The translations under genes were made by a program, and so were the position numbers. A DNA stretch of 64,000 bases, taken from positions 2,418,001-2,482,000 of the forward strand of contig NZ_CP016177.1 of NCBI RefSeq assembly GCF_001677275.1, written 5' to 3'. Position 1 is the stretch's first letter. Every line of letters starts with the position of its first letter. Shown in pieces: positions 18,884 to 27,643 of the stretch. Below the pieces are notes generated by a model. It was not told where the DNA came from, did no database searches, and worked only from the letters and a program-made list of their open reading frames with translations. Origin of the DNA: Vibrio breoganii (GTDB lineage Bacteria > Pseudomonadota > Gammaproteobacteria > Enterobacterales > Vibrionaceae).

Positions 18884-18899
18884 TGTGAACTCGGTCACT
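18884..18899. promoter_or_regulatory. CRP site in the divergent ABC promoter
   Basis: TGTGA-ACTCGG-TCACT matches the CRP consensus at 9 of 10 arm bases. Its central position could serve both divergent transcripts. Confidence 0.7.
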
Positions 18900-18980
18900 T
18901 ATTTTATTATTTTTGATGCTAAATAACTTAGAGATGTGATCATTCGCAAATTAGTCAAATAACTTAAAGTCAGTAATAAA

Positions 18981-18991
18981 TTTCATAATTG
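18981..18991 (+). promoter_or_regulatory. candidate XylR operator, second ATPase gene
   Basis: TTTCATAATTG, preceded by AATAAA, ends 67 nt before the ATG. The same 11 bases at the same distance precede xylA2. Confidence 0.7.
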
Positions 18992-19057
18992 AGGAAATAG
19001 CTAAAACTAATTCATGATAGGGCAAATGATTCATCCTTTTGGACTTAGGTAGAGACG

Positions 19058-20140
19058 ATGGCAACTGTAGAGTTTAGAGGCGTAGACAAGATTTACTCCG
19101 GAGATACGCACGTAGTAAAGGACTTCAATCTTAAGATTGAGGATGGCGAATTTGTAGTATTGCTAGGTCCCTCTGGCTGCGGTAAATCCACCACCCTTAG
19201 AATGTTGGCTGGCCTAGAAGACATCAGCAACGGTGAAGTTGTCATTGATGATCTGGTCGTCAATGACCTGAATCCAAAGGATAGAAATATCGCAATGGTA
19301 TTTCAAAGCTATGCCCTATACCCACATATGACGGTGGCAGAAAACATAGGTTTCTCCCTTAAGATGGCAGGGGTAGATAAGAAAGAAGTTGAGCAACAAG
19401 TTCGCCGTGTTTCTGACATGTTGCAACTGACACCACTACTAAATAGAAAACCAAGAGCCTTGTCTGGAGGACAACGTCAGCGTGTCGCTATGGGTCGTGC
19501 AATGGTTCGTACACCCGAGGTATTCTTGTTTGATGAACCCCTATCAAACCTAGATGCTAAGCTGCGTAATACCATGCGCACTGAACTAAAAGAACTGCAT
19601 AGAAAACACAACAAAACCACCGTTTATGTCACCCACGATCAAATAGAAGCAATGACCCTTGCAGACAAGGTAGTTATATTACGTGATGGTTTAATAGAGC
19701 AAGTTGGAACGCCAAAAGAGATATTCCATAAGCCGGTAAACCAGTTTGTTGCGACCTTTATCGGCAGTCCAACTATGAATATGTTGCCTGTGAATATTCA
19801 TAAAAAGGCTGAACTATGGGAGCTTAGAGTAGAAGATACAAACTACCTTCTTTCTGAGGCCTATCACAATTCAAGTATCCAAGAAGGCCCGGCAACCTTA
19901 GGTATCAGACCATCGGATATCAGCAGTGAAGAAAGTGACAACTCGATCCCTATCGAATTGTTTGTTGAAACAACTGAGCTACTGGGTGCAACGGTGCAAA
20001 TCAATGGCATTTACCAAGATGTAAATGTAGTGATTGAAGTTGATTCTGATAAAAGTGTGTCTGCCAATAAAATGCATCGCTTCTATATCGATAGAAATAG
20101 AATGCATATTTTTGATAGTGCAGGTAAGGCTTTAATTTAG
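19058..20140 (+). CDS. sugar ABC transporter ATPase, UgpC/MsmX type (orphan copy)
   Basis: A 360-aa ATPase with Walker [10 protein letters not shown], signature [15 protein letters not shown] and Walker [18 protein letters not shown]. It is closely similar to the operon ATPase in its first 230 residues but diverged in the C-terminal regulatory part, so it is an older paralog rather than a recent copy. It has no permease genes beside it and ends in its own terminator. It may energise the neighbouring permeases as an alternative subunit, or serve another sugar importer elsewhere; multitasking ATPases of this class are known (MsmX, MsiK). Confidence 0.93.
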   Translation: MATVEFRGVDKIYSGDTHVVKDFNLKIEDGEFVVLLGPSGCGKSTTLRMLAGLEDISNGEVVIDDLVVNDLNPKDRNIAMVFQSYALYPHMTVAENIGFSLKMAGVDKKEVEQQVRRVSDMLQLTPLLNRKPRALSGGQRQRVAMGRAMVRTPEVFLFDEPLSNLDAKLRNTMRTELKELHRKHNKTTVYVTHDQIEAMTLADKVVILRDGLIEQVGTPKEIFHKPVNQFVATFIGSPTMNMLPVNIHKKAELWELRVEDTNYLLSEAYHNSSIQEGPATLGIRPSDISSEESDNSIPIELFVETTELLGATVQINGIYQDVNVVIEVDSDKSVSANKMHRFYIDRNRMHIFDSAGKALI

Positions 20141-20159
20141 TTCTTATATAGAATTATTA

Positions 20160-20199
20160 AAAATAACCGCAGTGATCATTAATTCACTGTGGTTATTTT
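20160..20199 (+). terminator. terminator of the orphan ATPase gene
   Basis: AAATAACCGCAGTG and CACTGTGGTTATTTT pair with one mismatch around a 10-nt loop; a T-run is part of the stem's 3' side. Confidence 0.85.
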
Positions 20200-20252
20200 G
20201 CTGTCATAAATAAACTCAAATCAATAATAAATTACCTAAACAACAAATAAAA

Positions 20253-20263
20253 TTTCATAATTG
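20253..20263 (+). promoter_or_regulatory. candidate XylR operator, xylA2
   Basis: TTTCATAATTG, preceded by AATAAAA, ends 67 nt before the xylA2 ATG. Confidence 0.7.
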
Positions 20264-20329
20264 TAATTAAAACGCTGAACATTGATCATTGAATTCGAAG
20301 ATTAATCCTACTAACTGGGTACAAAAATT

Positions 20330-21649
20330 ATGTCCGAATTCTTTAAAAACATCGATACTATTAAGTTTGAAGGTTCTAACTCTTCAAACCCTCTTGCTTT
20401 CCGCCACTACGACGCCGACAAAATGGTACTGGGCAAAAGCATGAAAGAGCACCTGCGCTTTGCTGCATGCTACTGGCACAACTTCTGCTGGGCTGGCTCT
20501 GACGTATTTGGCGCTGGCACTTACGACCGTCCGTGGCTAAAAAGCAACGACCCAATGGAAGTGGCTCGCATGAAAGCCGACCACGCCTTCGATTTCTTCT
20601 CAAAGCTAACCGTGCCTTACTACTGTTTCCACGACACCGATGTGGCTCCTGAAGGCAACTCTATCAAAGAGTACATCAACAACTTCCAAACTATGGTTGA
20701 CGTACTAGAGCAGAAACAAGCCGAAACCGGCACCAAACTACTTTGGGGTACAGCCAACGCCTTCTCTAATCCTCGCTACATGTCAGGTGCAGGCACTAAC
20801 CCTGACCCGAAAGTGTTTGCGTATGCGGCAACTCAAATTTTCAACGCTATGGGCGCAACTAAGCGTCTAGGTGGTGAGAACTACGTGCTTTGGGGTGGTC
20901 GTGAAGGCTACGAAACACTGCTTAACACTGACCTTCGCCAAGAGCGCGAGCAATTAGGCCGCCTAATGCAGATGGTGGTTGAGCACAAACATAAGATTGG
21001 CTTTAACGGCACTATCTTGATTGAGCCTAAGCCACAAGAGCCGACTAAGCACCAATACGACTACGATACAGCGACTGTATATGGCTTCTTGAAGCAATAC
21101 GGCCTTGAAGATGAAATCAAGGTCAACATCGAAGCAAACCACGCTACTCTTGCAGGGCACAGCTTCCACCATGAAGTGGCAACTGCGACTTCTCTAGGTC
21201 TGTTTGGTTCTATTGATGCAAACCGTGGTGATGCTCAGCTAGGTTGGGATACTGACCAGTTCCCTAACAGCGTTGAAGAAAACACATTAGTGATGTACGA
21301 AATCCTGAAAGCCGGCGGTTTTACTACTGGTGGTTTTAACTTTGATGCTCGTCTTCGTCGCCCATCTATCGATGCTGAAGACCTATTCCAAGGCCATATT
21401 GGCGGTATGGATGTGATGGCGAAATCTCTAGAAAATGCAGCCGCAATGCTAGAAAACGACGTGCTAGGTAAGCTGACTTCTGAGCGCTACGCAGGCTGGA
21501 ATGACGACCTAGGTAAGAAAATCCTAAGCGGTGAAATGAACCTTGAACAAGTGGCTAAATTTGCTCAAGAGAAAAACATTGCACCTAAGATGGTATCGGG
21601 TCGTCAAGAGCACCTAGAAAACATCGTTAACAACTTTATCTACAAATAA
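20330..21649 (+). CDS. xylA: xylose isomerase, copy 2
   Basis: A second 439-aa xylose isomerase with the same catalytic residues as copy 1 (His101, Asp104). The proteins differ only at the N-terminus ([16 protein letters not shown] against [16 protein letters not shown]), at one residue late in the chain (LFQGH against LFHGH) and at the end (NFIYK against NFIFK). It is followed by a hairpin without a T-run, then transaldolase and transketolase, so this copy heads a xylA-tal-tkt operon that delivers xylulose carbon into the pentose phosphate pathway. It has a strong candidate XylR site. Confidence 0.98.
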   Translation: MSEFFKNIDTIKFEGSNSSNPLAFRHYDADKMVLGKSMKEHLRFAACYWHNFCWAGSDVFGAGTYDRPWLKSNDPMEVARMKADHAFDFFSKLTVPYYCFHDTDVAPEGNSIKEYINNFQTMVDVLEQKQAETGTKLLWGTANAFSNPRYMSGAGTNPDPKVFAYAATQIFNAMGATKRLGGENYVLWGGREGYETLLNTDLRQEREQLGRLMQMVVEHKHKIGFNGTILIEPKPQEPTKHQYDYDTATVYGFLKQYGLEDEIKVNIEANHATLAGHSFHHEVATATSLGLFGSIDANRGDAQLGWDTDQFPNSVEENTLVMYEILKAGGFTTGGFNFDARLRRPSIDAEDLFQGHIGGMDVMAKSLENAAAMLENDVLGKLTSERYAGWNDDLGKKILSGEMNLEQVAKFAQEKNIAPKMVSGRQEHLENIVNNFIYK

Positions 21650-21657
21650 CTCCAACG

Positions 21658-21683
21658 GATGCCAGGGTCTACTCGCTGGCATC
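21658..21683 (+). other. hairpin after xylA2
   Basis: GATGCCAG and CTGGCATC form an 8-bp stem with a 10-nt loop. Without a T-run it probably allows read-through into talB. Confidence 0.6.
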
Positions 21684-21728
21684 TCCCCCTAGATTTCACT
21701 TTCTCCTAACACCCTAGGATTAATTAAC

Positions 21729-22679
21729 ATGAACAATGCACTGCAACAGCTAAGAAAATTCACTACTGTCGTTGCCGATACCGGCGAAATAGATGCCATT
21801 AGAAAATACGCACCTCAAGATGCAACCACCAACCCATCATTGATCTTAAAAGCAGCGCAAGTGCCTGAATACGCGCCCTTGATCGATGAAGCGATTGTCT
21901 ATGCAAAATCGCAAAGCAATGACAAAGCAACGCAGATCCAAGATACCTGTGACCGACTTGCTGTAAACATAGGTAAAGAGATCCTCACCACGATTCCAGG
22001 CCGTATTTCAACAGAAGTAGATGCGAGATTGTCCTATGACACAAACGCGAGTGTCAGTAAGGCTCGCCAATTGATCAAGATGTACAACGACGCAGGCATT
22101 AGCAATGACAGGATCCTGATCAAACTCGCCTCTACCTGGGAGGGGATCCGCGCCGCAGAGATCTTAGAAAATGAAGGGATCAACTGTAACCTAACACTGT
22201 TATTTTCTTTTGCTCAAGCTCGTGCCTGTGCGGAGGCGGGGGTATTTTTGATCTCGCCATTCGTGGGCAGAATCATGGATTGGTACAAGGCCAAGCAAGG
22301 CCAAGAGTTCGAAGCGTCAGAAGATCCTGGCGTGCTGTCTGTTACTACGATCTACAACTACTACAAACAGCATGATTACAACACTATAGTGATGGGTGCC
22401 AGTTTCCGAAATATCGGCGAGATCATCGAACTTGCGGGCTGCGATCGCCTCACCATTAGCCCTAATTTACTTCAAGAGCTCGAAGAAACTGAGCTTGAGA
22501 TCAGCGAAAAGCTACATGCCAATCAGTCGGTGCAACATCGCCCAGAGCCATTAACTCATGCCGAGTTTCTGTGGCAGCACAACCAAGATCCAATGGCCAT
22601 AGAAAAGCTTGCGGAAGGCATTCGTAACTTTGCTATCGACCAAGGCAAACTTGAAACGATGATCGCTGAAAAGCTTTAA
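21729..22679 (+). CDS. tal: transaldolase
   Basis: A 316-aa transaldolase of the TalB class. The Schiff-base lysine is Lys132 ([12 protein letters not shown]), and the N-terminal [10 protein letters not shown] signature is intact. It moves a dihydroxyacetone unit between sugar phosphates in the non-oxidative pentose phosphate pathway. An AGGA ribosome site is 12 nt before the ATG. Sitting between xylA2 and transketolase, it forms a dedicated module for growth on pentose. Whether a housekeeping paralog exists elsewhere cannot be seen here. Confidence 0.97.
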   Translation: MNNALQQLRKFTTVVADTGEIDAIRKYAPQDATTNPSLILKAAQVPEYAPLIDEAIVYAKSQSNDKATQIQDTCDRLAVNIGKEILTTIPGRISTEVDARLSYDTNASVSKARQLIKMYNDAGISNDRILIKLASTWEGIRAAEILENEGINCNLTLLFSFAQARACAEAGVFLISPFVGRIMDWYKAKQGQEFEASEDPGVLSVTTIYNYYKQHDYNTIVMGASFRNIGEIIELAGCDRLTISPNLLQELEETELEISEKLHANQSVQHRPEPLTHAEFLWQHNQDPMAIEKLAEGIRNFAIDQGKLETMIAEKL

Positions 22680-22790
22680 CCCATTTCCTTGTATCTAATC
22701 AGAGCGTTTGTCATCGTAAACTCATACCGTAAACAAATGCTCTGTTAGATAAGCCAACCACTTTCCTTTTATCTATAGAGACATTCACAT

Positions 22791-24785
22791 ATGGACCGTA
22801 AACTCCTCGCCAACGCGATCCGTGCATTGAGCATGGATGGTGTGCAGCAAGCCAATTCTGGACACCCAGGTGCACCAATGGGCATGGCTGACATTGCCGA
22901 AGTACTTTGGCGTACACACCTAAACCATAACCCGACCAATCCTAACTGGGTAGACCGTGACCGATTCGTGCTATCAAATGGTCATGGCTCAATGCTTATC
23001 TATTCTTTGCTCCACCTCAGTGGCTACGACTTATCTATTGATGACTTAAAGCAATTTCGACAATTGCACTCTAAAACACCAGGTCATCCTGAATATGGCT
23101 ATGCCCCAGGCATAGAGACGACCACAGGCCCGCTGGGACAAGGGATCACTAACGCTGTAGGTATGGCCATTGCAGAGAAAACCCTAGCGGCGCAGTTCAA
23201 CCGTGACAATTTTGATATCGTTGACCACCACACCTACGCGTTTATGGGCGATGGCTGCCTAATGGAAGGCATCTCCCATGAGGCTTGCTCTTTGGCTGGA
23301 ACCTTGGGCCTAGGCAAGCTTGTCGCTTTCTGGGATGACAATGGTATCTCCATTGATGGTGAGGTTGAAGGCTGGTTCTCCGATGATACTCCTAAGCGAT
23401 TTGAAGCCTACGGTTGGCAGGTAATTGCGGACGTTGATGGTCATGACCCCATTGCCATCAATACTGCAATTGAACAAGCGAAGGCAGACAGCTCACGCCC
23501 TACCCTAATCTGCACCAAAACCATTATTGGTTTCGGCTCTCCAAACAAGTCGGGTTCTCATGATTGCCACGGTGCACCATTGGGAGCTGAGGAAATTCTT
23601 GCAACACGAAAACAACTAGGTTGGAACTATGGCCCGTTTGAGATTCCATCGGAAATCTACGCACAATGGAACGCGGCTGAGGCAGGCTCAGCTAAGGAAG
23701 CAGCGTGGAACCAGAAGTTTGCTGATTATGAAAAGGCACACCCTGAACTCGCCAGCGAATTCAAACGCAGAACCCATGGTGAACTCCCAGAGCAATGGCA
23801 AGAGCTAAGCCAAAAGGTCATCGATGATCTACAAGCAAACCCTGCGGATATTGCCTCTCGAAAAGCATCGCAAAACGCCCTTGAGGCCTTTGGTAAGATC
23901 TTGCCTGAATTCTTAGGAGGATCAGCTGATCTTGCCCCATCTAACCTCACTATGTGGTCAGGATCTAAGGCGATCTCTGCGGAAGATGCCACAGGCAACT
24001 ACATGCATTACGGGGTTCGTGAGTTTGGTATGACCGCTATCATGAACGGCATCACCTTACATGGTGGCTTTGTTCCCTACGGCGCTACCTTCTTAATGTT
24101 CATGGAATATGCGCGCAACGCCATGCGCATGGCCGCATTGATGAAGATCCAAAACATTCAGGTGTACACCCACGACTCAATCGGCCTTGGTGAAGACGGA
24201 CCCACCCACCAGCCAGTTGAACAGATAGCATCATTGCGCTTAACGCCAAACATGAGTACTTGGCGTCCTTGTGATCAGGTGGAATCAGCTGTAGCTTGGA
24301 AGCTGGCTATAGAACGTAAAGATGCGCCAAGCGCATTGATATTCTCTCGCCAAAACCTTACTCAGCAACCAAGAAACCAGCAGCAACTCGCAGACATTAC
24401 AAGAGGCGGATACATCCTGAAAGATTGTTCTGCCAAACCTGAGCTTATCCTGATTGCGACGGGCTCTGAAATGGAGTTAGTCGTTAATGCGGCGGCAGAA
24501 CTAACCGCACAAGGCAAGCAAGTGCGCGTAGTCTCTATGCCATCAACAGACACATTTGATAAGCAGAGCGCGGAATATAGAGAGTCTGTATTGCCATCTG
24601 CGGTTACCAAGCGTATTGCTATTGAGGCCGGTATTGCTGATTACTGGTACAAATACGTAGGCTTTGATGGCGCTATCGTTGGCATGACCACATTTGGTGA
24701 ATCCGCTCCAGCGGGTGAGCTATTTAAAATGTTTGGTTTTACCGTCGATAACATTGTTGACAAAGCAGCTGAACTACTGAAATAA
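22791..24785 (+). CDS. tkt: transketolase
   Basis: A 664-aa thiamine-diphosphate enzyme that transfers two-carbon units, consuming xylulose-5-phosphate. N-terminal [11 protein letters not shown] and the ThDP-binding GDGCLMEG through the DDNGISIDG segment (residues 155-190) are present. So are the pyrimidine domain ([19 protein letters not shown]) and the C-terminal domain. The length fits E. coli TktA. It is the last gene of the apparent xylA2-tal-tkt unit, 111 bp after tal, and ends in a terminator. Confidence 0.97.
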   Translation: MDRKLLANAIRALSMDGVQQANSGHPGAPMGMADIAEVLWRTHLNHNPTNPNWVDRDRFVLSNGHGSMLIYSLLHLSGYDLSIDDLKQFRQLHSKTPGHPEYGYAPGIETTTGPLGQGITNAVGMAIAEKTLAAQFNRDNFDIVDHHTYAFMGDGCLMEGISHEACSLAGTLGLGKLVAFWDDNGISIDGEVEGWFSDDTPKRFEAYGWQVIADVDGHDPIAINTAIEQAKADSSRPTLICTKTIIGFGSPNKSGSHDCHGAPLGAEEILATRKQLGWNYGPFEIPSEIYAQWNAAEAGSAKEAAWNQKFADYEKAHPELASEFKRRTHGELPEQWQELSQKVIDDLQANPADIASRKASQNALEAFGKILPEFLGGSADLAPSNLTMWSGSKAISAEDATGNYMHYGVREFGMTAIMNGITLHGGFVPYGATFLMFMEYARNAMRMAALMKIQNIQVYTHDSIGLGEDGPTHQPVEQIASLRLTPNMSTWRPCDQVESAVAWKLAIERKDAPSALIFSRQNLTQQPRNQQQLADITRGGYILKDCSAKPELILIATGSEMELVVNAAAELTAQGKQVRVVSMPSTDTFDKQSAEYRESVLPSAVTKRIAIEAGIADYWYKYVGFDGAIVGMTTFGESAPAGELFKMFGFTVDNIVDKAAELLK

Positions 24786-24791
24786 CACACC

Positions 24792-24835
24792 AAAAAGCGA
24801 GTACTGAGGCGCTTAGTCTTCAGTGCTCGCTTTTT
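24792..24835 (+). terminator. terminator of the xylA2-tal-tkt unit
   Basis: AAAAAGCGAG-TACTGA pairs with TCAGTG-CTCGCTTTTT around a 12-nt loop. Confidence 0.9.
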
Positions 24836-24876
24836 ATGCTTTCCGTAAGATAAAACCTACCCTCGATTTCAAAAAC

Positions 24877-24905
24877 AAAAAAAGGCCAGCCTTATAGGCT
24901 GACCT
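24877..24905 (-). terminator. xylB terminator
   Basis: On the minus strand GGTCAGCC, a short TATA loop and GGCTGGCC are followed by seven Ts. Confidence 0.9.
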
Positions 24906-24927
24906 CAAATAATCAAATCAACAATGC

Positions 24928-26379
24928 TTAGAACAATCCCTTAAGCTGGGAATATAGCGCCTGATAAGTTCCGCGTTTACTCGCGTACAGCTCTGTAACC
25001 GCTAGGTCAGGCATATGTACTTGCACGACAGGAGGCACAGGGCATACATCAGTTATAGTAGCACCTTCTTCAACGCCTAATCGTGCCAGCCTTGCAGCGC
25101 CTAGAGCCGGACCTACATCACCACCTTCTCTGAACACTACCTTCATACCAAAGATATTGGACAGCATTTGACGCCAGTACGCACTGCGCGCACCACCACC
25201 AATCAATGAAATTTCTTCTGGTACTAGTTTTGTTTCGTGCAAGGCATCAAGGCCATCTGCAAACGCAAAACCAACCCCCTCAAGCACAGCCTGAACAAGG
25301 TCATACTTAGTCGTAGAGTGCGTCATTCCAAAGAATACGCCCTTTGCAGTAGGGTCATTGTGTGGCGTTCTTTCACCAGAAAGATAAGGCAAGAAATAAA
25401 CCGCTGATTCTTGATTTGCCTTAGCTTCAGTTTCCGCCAGCATCTGACCAACATCTTCAAAATCACTCAGCTGCGCAACCCAATCTAGACATGAAGCCGC
25501 ACTCAAGATCACTGACATTGCATGCCAAGTACCTGGCAGCGCATGACAGAAGCTGTGCAGCGCCGATTCAGGATTAGAGATATAGCCGTCACTCACTGCG
25601 AAATACACACCCGAGGTACCAAGAGACAGCATCGCTTGTCCTGGTTCGGTAATACCAACACCGACAGCGCCTGCAGCATTATCACCACCACCAGCAATAA
25701 TCGGCACCTCTTTCATTCCCCAGCGAGCAGCAAGCTCAGAGTTGAGATGACCTGTCACCTCACTACCCTCAAACAATTCTGGCATTTGCTGACGAGTCAG
25801 TCCGGTTGCTTTGAGTAACTCTTCGCTCCAATCTCTCTTAGCGATATCAAGCCACATTGTACCGGCAGAATCAGACATGTCTGATGCGTAGTCACCACTG
25901 AGTTTAAAGCGCAGGTAATCCTTAGGAAGTAGCACCATATCGACCTTAGCAAAGACTTCTGGCTCATGGTTGGCCACCCACTTCAGCTTAGGGGCAGTGA
26001 ACCCTGGCATCATCAAGTTACCGACAATATCGCGGCTGTTAGGCACGGCTTTCTCAAGCTCAATACACTCGGCAGCACAGCGACCATCATTCCACAAAAT
26101 AGCCGCTCTTAGCACTTCGCCTTGGCTATCCAATAGGGTCGCACCGTGCATCTGCCCAGATAAACCTATCGCTGTAACCGCTGACATATCTATTTGCTCA
26201 GCAAGGCTATCAATAGCCGTTTGTGTTGCCTCCCACCAAGCATGAGGGTCTTGCTCTGACCAAAGAGGTTGTGGCCTTTGTACCATCAGCGACTGTGTAG
26301 CTTGTGCGACGATTTTATCTTGATTATCCAGTGCGATAACCTTCACACCAGATGTGCCTAAATCTACTCCAATATACAT
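24928..26379 (-). CDS. xylB: xylulokinase
   Basis: A 483-aa FGGY-family kinase that phosphorylates D-xylulose to xylulose-5-phosphate with ATP. The start at 26379 (MYIGVDLGTSGVKV) has an AGGTAA ribosome site and puts the N-terminal phosphate-binding DLGTSG at the usual place; the open frame continues 30 codons upstream without resemblance to the family. LSGQMHG (substrate loop), AGGGDNAAGAVG and the ATP-site GGGARSAYWRQMLSN are all present. It faces tkt convergently and closes the xylose locus. No XylR motif was found at the usual spacing, so its control may differ. Confidence 0.97.
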   Translation of the reverse strand: MYIGVDLGTSGVKVIALDNQDKIVAQATQSLMVQRPQPLWSEQDPHAWWEATQTAIDSLAEQIDMSAVTAIGLSGQMHGATLLDSQGEVLRAAILWNDGRCAAECIELEKAVPNSRDIVGNLMMPGFTAPKLKWVANHEPEVFAKVDMVLLPKDYLRFKLSGDYASDMSDSAGTMWLDIAKRDWSEELLKATGLTRQQMPELFEGSEVTGHLNSELAARWGMKEVPIIAGGGDNAAGAVGVGITEPGQAMLSLGTSGVYFAVSDGYISNPESALHSFCHALPGTWHAMSVILSAASCLDWVAQLSDFEDVGQMLAETEAKANQESAVYFLPYLSGERTPHNDPTAKGVFFGMTHSTTKYDLVQAVLEGVGFAFADGLDALHETKLVPEEISLIGGGARSAYWRQMLSNIFGMKVVFREGGDVGPALGAARLARLGVEEGATITDVCPVPPVVQVHMPDLAVTELYASKRGTYQALYSQLKGLF

Positions 26380-26639
26380 ACCGATTACCTGCTCATTGAA
26401 AACTAATATCATCGCGTATTGTTCAATACAACGAATTGCTTGATATCGATAATGAGCGCTCCAAGGCACACCCTCAATTACGTTTTTTGTTTCTTAAATT
26501 CAGGGATTTCACGACTGGGGGGTGGATCACATTGAAATAGTCCATCAAGCCTTGCCGACTTCGCTGAGGCTTTTTGTATGTGAGTACTTATAAGTTTTGG
26601 ACTGTAAATAAGCATTGCACCAATTTCCCCCAAAACGAC
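26380..26639. other. intergenic region upstream of xylB
   Basis: About 260 bp (part of a 450-bp gene-free stretch up to the tRNA). It must hold the xylB promoter. I see no other gene or repeat. Confidence 0.4.
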
Positions 26640-26667
26640 GAAAGACCGCTATAAATAGCGACCTCTC
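26640..26667 (-). terminator. tRNA-type terminator of the decayed tRNA module
   Basis: A 13-bp stem (GAGAGGTCGCTAT with ATAGCGGTCTTTC, two or three G:U pairs) followed by a weak T-run on the minus strand. Confidence 0.6.
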
Positions 26668-26673
26668 TTTGTC

Positions 26674-26696
26674 ATGGTACCGGCGGGCGGAGTTGA
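26674..26696 (-). pseudogene. tRNA-Leu 3' end remnant
   Basis: The minus strand reads TCAACTCCGCCCGCCGGTACCA, differing at two positions from the T-arm/acceptor/CCA end of the intact tRNA-Leu at 26833. The rest of a tRNA is missing; three 16-bp repeats stand in its place. It may be a broken second tRNA gene or an attachment-site-like duplication. Confidence 0.6.
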
Positions 26697-26743
26697 CTGG
26701 GCTTGCATCCAACTGGGCTTGCATCCAACTGGGCTTGCATCCA
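26696..26743 (-). repeat. three perfect 16-bp tandem repeats
   Basis: The unit ACTGGGCTTGCATCCA is present three times without mismatch (26696, 26712, 26728), directly adjoining the tRNA remnant. Strand slippage or recombination at a tRNA-like hairpin could produce it. Confidence 0.95.
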
Positions 26744-26793
26744 AGCCACCACTAAAGATACAACATCACTACAATGATTACGTTCCAGACACG

Positions 26794-26823
26794 AAAAAGC
26801 CCTAGTCTTTCGACTAGGGCTTT
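26794..26823 (-). terminator. tRNA-Leu terminator
   Basis: A 12-bp stem (AAAGCCCTAGTC with GACTAGGGCTTT) followed on the minus strand by TTCG; it starts 9 nt past the tRNA CCA end. Confidence 0.85.
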
Positions 26824-26832
26824 ATCTAAATA

Positions 26833-26917
26833 TGGTACCGGTGGGCGGACTTGAACCGCCACGCCCGAAGGCAACGGATTTTGAATCCGTCGTGTATACC
26901 AATTTCACCACACCGGC
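26833..26917 (-). tRNA. tRNA-Leu (anticodon CAA)
   Basis: 85 nt including an encoded CCA. The acceptor stem is GCCGGTG with CACCGGT. The anticodon stem is ACGGA/TCCGT with loop TTCAAAA, giving anticodon CAA. A long variable arm (TGCCTTCGGGCG) is present, as expected for leucine, and the T-arm is GGCGG-TTCAAGT-CCGCC. A single transcript is likely, with its own promoter and terminator. It marks the edge between the xylan locus and the conserved backbone. Confidence 0.95.
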
Positions 26918-26944
26918 ATTGCGCACCTTTAAGGTACGTTTTGC

Positions 26945-26972
26945 ATTATACGTAAGCCAAAGGGGCACGCAA
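26945..26972 (-). promoter_or_regulatory. sigma-70 promoter of tRNA-Leu
   Basis: On the minus strand TTGCGT, a 16-bp spacer and a perfect TATAAT. The -10 box ends 28 bp before the tRNA 5' end. Confidence 0.7.
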
Positions 26973-27109
26973 GGGCAAATATTGTAATTATGATTCGTTC
27001 GCATGTTTTTTAGACATGGATGCCACTTTTTTACACTGAATCTCTTTGCAGTCAGGCAACAAATGGCTATTCTGAGCCACAAATTACAATGATTAGAACT
27101 TCAAAACGA

Positions 27110-27586
27110 ATGAATTCACAAAACTCTCTACCTAAAGCAGGCTTGATGCGACGTCTTGGTGCTTGGCTTTATGACGCACTAATTGTAATTGCGATTGAGA
27201 TGATGGCGGCCGGTGTCGTCGTTGCAATCTTTGAAGCATTAGTTGCAGCCGGTCTAATGGACTATGGTCAATACATTGATGTCAGTGACTATCTTACTCA
27301 GCACCCGCTATGGAGTGTTCTATTCACTTCCTACCTAGCCATTATCTGGATTGGATTCTTTGTGTATTTCTGGACTAAAGCAGGACAAACCCTGGGAATG
27401 CGAGCTTGGAAGCTGAGAGTACAGAACAAAGACGGCTCACTCATCAGCGTGACTCAAGCCTGTATCCGCATTGCAACCTCAGCCTTCGGTTTGAGTAACT
27501 TAGCGGTTCCCGTCGATACTGAAAAACGCGGTTTCCACGATATCTGGGCAAAAACTGAAGTGGTCGTGTTACCGAAGGCTATCTAG
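27110..27586 (+). CDS. RDD family membrane protein
   Basis: A 158-aa inner-membrane protein when started at 27110 (MNSQNSLPKAG); an ATG at 27089 or 27020 would lengthen it. It has the RDD family pattern: an Arg in GLMRRLGAWLYDA followed by two Asp positions near helix 1, about three hydrophobic helices, and a C-terminal GFHDIWAKT motif. The biochemical role of single-domain RDD proteins is not established, although some have been linked to ion or drug transport. It converges with lptG across a perfect bidirectional terminator. Confidence 0.85.
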   Translation: MNSQNSLPKAGLMRRLGAWLYDALIVIAIEMMAAGVVVAIFEALVAAGLMDYGQYIDVSDYLTQHPLWSVLFTSYLAIIWIGFFVYFWTKAGQTLGMRAWKLRVQNKDGSLISVTQACIRIATSAFGLSNLAVPVDTEKRGFHDIWAKTEVVVLPKAI

Positions 27587-27600
27587 AAAACTGGCCCATA

Positions 27601-27632
27601 AAAAAAGGATGGCAAATTTGCCATCCTTTTTT
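27601..27632. terminator. bidirectional terminator, RDD gene / lptG
   Basis: A perfect 32-bp palindrome (A6-GGATGGCAAA and its complement) with T-runs on both strands. Confidence 0.95.
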
Positions 27633-27643
27633 ATTTGTTTCGT

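Larger units (their letters stand above)
18612..19057. promoter_or_regulatory. divergent promoter region between the two ABC ATPase genes
   Basis: This 446-bp AT-rich region is gene-free. It holds a XylR-motif copy facing each gene and one good CRP site, listed separately, plus a CRP half-site-like TGTGATCATTCGC at 18935. Confidence 0.75.

Noticed and set aside
26380-26469. Longer XylB N-terminus
   Set aside because: The extra 30 residues do not resemble FGGY kinases, and a good ribosome site precedes the internal ATG at 26379.
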